Shown in pieces: positions 60,643 through 64,000 of a stretch of 64,000 nt of DNA. Below the pieces are notes generated by a model, which was given only the letters and a program-made list of their open reading frames with translations, was not told where the DNA came from and ran no database searches. Source of the DNA: Candidatus Nitrospira nitrificans (GTDB lineage: Bacteria > Nitrospirota > Nitrospiria > Nitrospirales > Nitrospiraceae); the NCBI RefSeq assembly GCF_001458775.1, contig NZ_CZPZ01000031.1, positions 1 through 64,000 of the forward strand, in the 5' to 3' direction. The position numbers and the translations under genes were made by a program. Positions within the stretch are counted from its first letter, which is position 1, and each line of letters opens with the position of its first letter.

Positions 60643-61416
60643 CTATTTCTTCTCGACCATCGACAGGACTGATGTCGGTAGCGTGATCGTGCCAATTTCC
60701 GCATCCACCCGATAACCCGTCACTTTGTAGCCGAGCGGGTTCTGGATCAGATCCTTTTCCTGCCCTTTCATCGTGTGACGGTACTCGTAGGAGACTGTCG
60801 CGATGAAATACTGCGGCGGCTCAAGACTGTGCGCGTCGGTCCGTTTTACCTGCTTCTCGAACCGCACTGTCGCCTTCAGTCCAATTGCATCGTTGTGGAC
60901 GGTGACGCTTAACACGTTCACCCTCCATTCGATGCCGCTGCCCAGCTGCTTATCGCGGGCATGGACCCCGTCAAAGAGACTCGCGTAGTCGCGCCCGATC
61001 TCATCCGTACTCATCGCTAAGACCTGGTCGTAGTCGGCTTGGAGCAGTCGATACGAGTAGGATTCTCGCGCGATCACGTATTTCTGCGTCCAATGTTTAT
61101 CGAGCAATTCCTGGTACCCCAGCACGGTCCGATCATCCGCTGCGCTCACCAGCTCCACGTTGCCGGTGGCGCGATCGATCGCGAAGACATAGGGCACGGT
61201 GGTCTTGAAGGGAGCGAGACAGGCGAGGCCTATTCCTAAGATCACGGCTAAGACGCAGGCGGTCCCCGCGACCCACCAGGCCTTGCGTTCCGACGCTTCC
61301 AATCGCAGCCGCCAGTCGGTATCCCAGCCTCGGCCCTGATCGTAGAATTGCGGTTCGTCTGTCGCGTTCACCACTGAGGGGTCCTTCTGTTTCTCCGGCA
61401 TCGTTTCCATGTTCAT
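60643..61416 (-). CDS. virB8: VirB8-like inner-membrane assembly protein
   Basis: An N-terminal cytoplasmic tail is followed by one membrane helix (VAGTACVLAVILGIGLACLA, about residue 55) and a VirB8 periplasmic domain (LDKHWTQKYVIARESYSYRL, the Y-motif, and ATVSYEYRH, NPLGYKVTGYRVDAE). Start chosen at 61416 after a GAGGAC site; a codon six bases later is nearly as good. It is translationally close to VirB9. Confidence 0.9.
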   Translation of the reverse strand: MNMETMPEKQKDPSVVNATDEPQFYDQGRGWDTDWRLRLEASERKAWWVAGTACVLAVILGIGLACLAPFKTTVPYVFAIDRATGNVELVSAADDRTVLGYQELLDKHWTQKYVIARESYSYRLLQADYDQVLAMSTDEIGRDYASLFDGVHARDKQLGSGIEWRVNVLSVTVHNDAIGLKATVRFEKQVKRTDAHSLEPPQYFIATVSYEYRHTMKGQEKDLIQNPLGYKVTGYRVDAEIGTITLPTSVLSMVEKK

Positions 61417-61438
61417 GTCCTCGGTCTGATGAGCCGGA

Positions 61439-62164
61439 CTACGGCGTCCAGGGGGCCATGTTATTGAAGGTCCGCGCCGTGCCTGGCGCCAACATCTTGA
61501 GGACACGTTCCTGCTGTTCCTGTTGCGCCGCTTTTTCCTCCGCCTCAATCATGGATTTCATCGTCAGAATTCGGTTCGTGTCGTTGCTCACCTGCGCTTG
61601 CTCGGCGGCGATCCGGCCATTGAGTTCCAGAATCCCTTTTTCGTCCTCGGTCTGATTGATGCGGGTCGTCAGAGCCCGGATTTGTTGCATCCGTCCGAGC
61701 AACATCTGATAAGTGTTCGCGTAGTAGGCCTGACTTTGAGGTGTCTGGTTCAGCATGTTTTGACAGATCCGCAGGGCGTCGCCGGTCTTGCCCTCGCAGT
61801 TGTAGATCATGCGGTTGTGGCGGATGATCTGGGCCGCTGCGGTGAGGCCCTGGACCCCGCCGGACCGAATGGCGTGGTACACGGCATTGACGTCGGAAGG
61901 GACGACCCCGGCGAGGGTGAGGTTGTTCATGAGACTGCCCATGTTACGCGAGCCCACGATCGCATTGATTTGTTGCTCCGCTTGGAGGATCTGTTGCTGC
62001 ATCTGCTGGAACTGTTGGATCCAGGCCAGGGCCTGCACGATGGATTGCACGAGATTGGCCGTGTCGATGACAGGAATCCCTCCGGCATGGAGTTTCGACA
62101 TTGGACTCACGGGGATCATCACGACGATTGCCATCGCGATCAACGCGCGTTTTATGTGTGACAT
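61439..62164 (-). CDS. TrbJ/VirB5-like pilus-associated protein
   Basis: A signal peptide (ALIAMAIVVMIPVSPMSKLHA) is followed by a long helical coil (LAWIQQFQQMQQQILQAEQQ, RIAAEQAQVSNDTNRILTMK) typical of TrbJ and VirB5 minor pilus proteins. The cysteine pair near residue 125-133 (CEGKTGDALRIC) may form a disulfide. It lies between VirB6 and VirB8. Confidence 0.8.
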   Translation of the reverse strand: MSHIKRALIAMAIVVMIPVSPMSKLHAGGIPVIDTANLVQSIVQALAWIQQFQQMQQQILQAEQQINAIVGSRNMGSLMNNLTLAGVVPSDVNAVYHAIRSGGVQGLTAAAQIIRHNRMIYNCEGKTGDALRICQNMLNQTPQSQAYYANTYQMLLGRMQQIRALTTRINQTEDEKGILELNGRIAAEQAQVSNDTNRILTMKSMIEAEEKAAQQEQQERVLKMLAPGTARTFNNMAPWTP

Positions 62165-62167
62165 GCC

Positions 62168-63214
62168 TTACTCCTTTCGCGAGACGCTGTTGCGTAACCG
62201 TTCTAACGAGGTCCGTTGATAGAGGTCGCTCCCTGGCTGAGGCTTCCCGGAAGAGAGCGCGCTCAGCAAAGCGCGGGCGGTTCCGGTTCGCGGCCCACTC
62301 AGAGATCCGCCGCTGGAAGCCACGGCCAACGGGACCAATCGACTCAGACCGGACGTGACGCTGTGCAGGAGCAACATTCCACTCCTGGTGGCATCGCCAC
62401 CGGGGTTCCCCAACGAGAGGCCTCCGGCCAAACTTGCTCCCAGGGACGCGACATGGAGCAAGACATAGGCGGCGGTGATGGAGAGGAACAGCAGGCCGAC
62501 GACATCTGCCAGGATCGAGGTGGTTGAATAGGCACTTAGCACGTGCAGACAGGCATTTCGCAGGAGGCTCGCGAGAAAGGTGATGACCGCCATGATGAGG
62601 ATGTTGGTGAAGACGGCGACCAGCGCGCTGGATAGCCAATTCTCCGCATAGCGCTGCGTCACGGGAAACATCGCGCAGAAGATGAAGGCGGGTCCGACCG
62701 CAAGTAACAGGGCGAGGCTCACTTTTGCGACGAGAAAGAGTCCCATCGCGACAAAGGCCATCACGATCGACGCCGTGGCACAGATCGCTCCCGCGATGAA
62801 GAGGGAGAATTGCGGGACCAGTCCAGAACTCGCTTCGGTGAACAGCGTTTCCATCAACGTCGTGAAGGGGTCGGCCATCTGGTCGATGGCGCCTCCCATC
62901 GAGAGCACCCCGCCGAAGGCAGAGGCGAAGGCCTCTTGAATGCCGTCCAATCCTTCCTTCACGAGACTCCGATACTGTGGCCCGTTCAACGTCAGCCCGG
63001 TGATGAGCGCCACGCGAAACCAGCGCCAGACGAGGGCCGTGACCGGTTCCTGCACGTCGCCGCGCATGACCTGAAAGCCGGTCCACATGACATAGAGCGT
63101 CATGGCGGTCACGGCGACCGGCGCGAGCACTCCGATGACGGCATCGCTGGAGGCCACGACATAGTGGTCCAGGGCGTTGTTCACCGACTGCTCGATGTAG
63201 GTCGCCATGCCCAT
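62168..63214 (-). CDS. virB6: VirB6/TrbL-like polytopic membrane protein
   Basis: The 348-residue protein has several hydrophobic segments (VIGVLAPVAVTAMTLYVMW, FSLFIAGAICATASIVMAFV, LALLLAVGPAFIFCAMFPVT) and the VirB6 central region. It forms the inner-membrane channel. The start is at 63214 or, six bases later, at a second Met. Frames antisense or shifted here (for example an Arg-rich frame to 63311) are shadows. Confidence 0.88.
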   Translation of the reverse strand: MGMATYIEQSVNNALDHYVVASSDAVIGVLAPVAVTAMTLYVMWTGFQVMRGDVQEPVTALVWRWFRVALITGLTLNGPQYRSLVKEGLDGIQEAFASAFGGVLSMGGAIDQMADPFTTLMETLFTEASSGLVPQFSLFIAGAICATASIVMAFVAMGLFLVAKVSLALLLAVGPAFIFCAMFPVTQRYAENWLSSALVAVFTNILIMAVITFLASLLRNACLHVLSAYSTTSILADVVGLLFLSITAAYVLLHVASLGASLAGGLSLGNPGGDATRSGMLLLHSVTSGLSRLVPLAVASSGGSLSGPRTGTARALLSALSSGKPQPGSDLYQRTSLERLRNSVSRKE

Positions 63215-63222
63215 CGGTTGCT

Positions 63223-64000
63223 CTACGCGACTCCTCTTCCGTGCTCCTGCCGGAGACGTTTTCGCGCCGCGATGCGTTCATGAAAGATGGGAAGCCAGTC
63301 TGTGGGATCATCGCCTACTTCGGCTCGGATCTGGTCCAGCAACGCCACGTTGTCCGTTGTACCCGAGAGGACATTCAACAGATCCGTCATGCCGCCCAGG
63401 TCGAATTGCACGATCGCCGAGCTGTGGCCCTGCTTCACGAGAAACAGACGGCTCGCTTCCCCGAGGTTCTTGATGATGTGAAATTCCGCCTCCGTGACTT
63501 TGAACCCCTGCACGTAGTCGTCATGGTCGGCGCGAGGGTTGGGTAAGAAGATCTGGGTCACGCTCTGTTCCACCATCGTTTTGCCGATGGGATGTCTCAA
63601 CACGTCAGAGGGGGATTGCGTGACGAAGACGCCGAGGCCTGATTGTTTGCGGATGGTCTTTTGCTTGTTGAAGGCGAAGTCCGCGAATAGCGGGTCTTGC
63701 AGTGGCTTCCAGAATTCCTCCATGACATAGATGAAGGGCTCGCCTGTAATCAGCCGTTCGGTCAGATGAAGCAGATAGGCCATGATCGGGGTGCGGACTT
63801 CAGGATCGTCCAGAAAGTCCGTATAGTCGTAGCCGAATAATCGTGCGCCGCTGATCTCATGGGAATCGTGTGGATTGTCGAAGGCCCAGCCCAGCGCGTG
63901 ACCGCGGGTCCAACGCTTTAACCGTGCCCGCACACTCTGGTCGCCGGTGGCCAGGAGGTTCTGGCGGAGAAGGGACAGAGAGCGCAGCTCCGGGGAGACC
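63223..64000 (-). CDS. virB4: VirB4 secretion ATPase, 5' part beyond the window
   Basis: This is the C-terminal half: the frame continues to the last base as PELRSLSLLRQNLLATGDQSV, with GEPFIYVMEEFWKPLQDP (Walker B), RKQSGLGVFVTQSPSDVL (GVFVTQSP, as in VirB4) and the final FLPNPRADHDDYVQGF segment. VirB4 energises assembly of the type IV secretion system. The start and Walker A lie outside the window; a GTG at 63933 is internal, not the start. Confidence 0.92.
   Translation of the reverse strand, partial: VSPELRSLSLLRQNLLATGDQSVRARLKRWTRGHALGWAFDNPHDSHEISGARLFGYDYTDFLDDPEVRTPIMAYLLHLTERLITGEPFIYVMEEFWKPLQDPLFADFAFNKQKTIRKQSGLGVFVTQSPSDVLRHPIGKTMVEQSVTQIFLPNPRADHDDYVQGFKVTEAEFHIIKNLGEASRLFLVKQGHSSAIVQFDLGGMTDLLNVLSGTTDNVALLDQIRAEVGDDPTDWLPIFHERIAARKRLRQEHGRGVA

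Noticed and set aside
61944-63311. Minus-strand 455-residue frame overlapping VirB6
   Set aside because: Arg-rich frame-shifted shadow of VirB6/TrbJ.

Overview
The window looks like chromosome of a Nitrospira-type bacterium (phylum Nitrospirota) carrying the left part of a large integrative and conjugative element (ICE). The taxonomic call is an inference from family resemblance (a 400-residue periplasm-facing porin, an orphan flagellar rod-like protein, a characteristic GC-rich intergenic repeat, lipoproteins of unknown function); no rRNA or marker gene is present to prove it.

Bases 1-13,400 are ordinary chromosome: an outer-membrane porin, a B12-binding-type radical SAM protein, a short flagellar-hook/rod-like protein, a hybrid sensor kinase, a DsbA-like thiol oxidoreductase, a 27-residue membrane peptide, a hydroxyisobutyrate-dehydrogenase-like enzyme, MsrB and several lipoproteins or small unknown proteins. 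Two non-coding elements stand out here: an inverted-repeat-bounded MITE-like element (8185-8401) and a GC-rich repeat (about 9757-9960).

At 13,426-13,515 lies a tRNA-Ser(UGA) gene, and immediately on its 5' side a tyrosine integrase whose open frame runs straight through the tRNA. From there to the right edge everything reads as one mobile element. Left arm (13.3-23.6 kb): integrase, excisionase, a dense set of intact and broken toxin-antitoxin modules (VapBC, HigBA remnant, BrnTA remnant, RelB/YafQ, AbrB/PIN), MobC and relaxase. Right arm (51.7-64 kb, leftward): TrbM, an LPD7-type protein, an OmpA-like lipoprotein, VirD4, VirB11, VirB10, VirB9, VirB8, a TrbJ/VirB5-like protein, VirB6 and VirB4 (cut by the window edge).

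Between the two arms is the cargo. At 24.0-35.5 kb one rightward, tightly coupled operon encodes an SNF2 helicase with a DUF3883 tail, a STAS-like/GHKL ATPase, a DUF4325 STAS-like protein, a PIN protein, a DUF1156 adenine methyltransferase and a DUF499 ATPase with an N-terminal Swt1-like HEPN domain. This is a probable anti-phage system with an unusual signalling/nuclease insert. At 37.2-41.8 kb follows a complete QatABCD anti-phage system. At 41.8-43.7 kb is a CPBP protease, a DUF1611-like P-loop protein and a 66-residue peptide. At 43.9-51.2 kb, on the minus strand and AT-richer by eye, are a PLD-family protein and a three-gene operon of a HAD+VOC fusion, a glycyl radical enzyme and a DyP peroxidase, a combination I do not recognise. 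Two gene-sized duplications (relaxase tail; DUF6908-like protein) mark recombination scars at the borders of cargo blocks.
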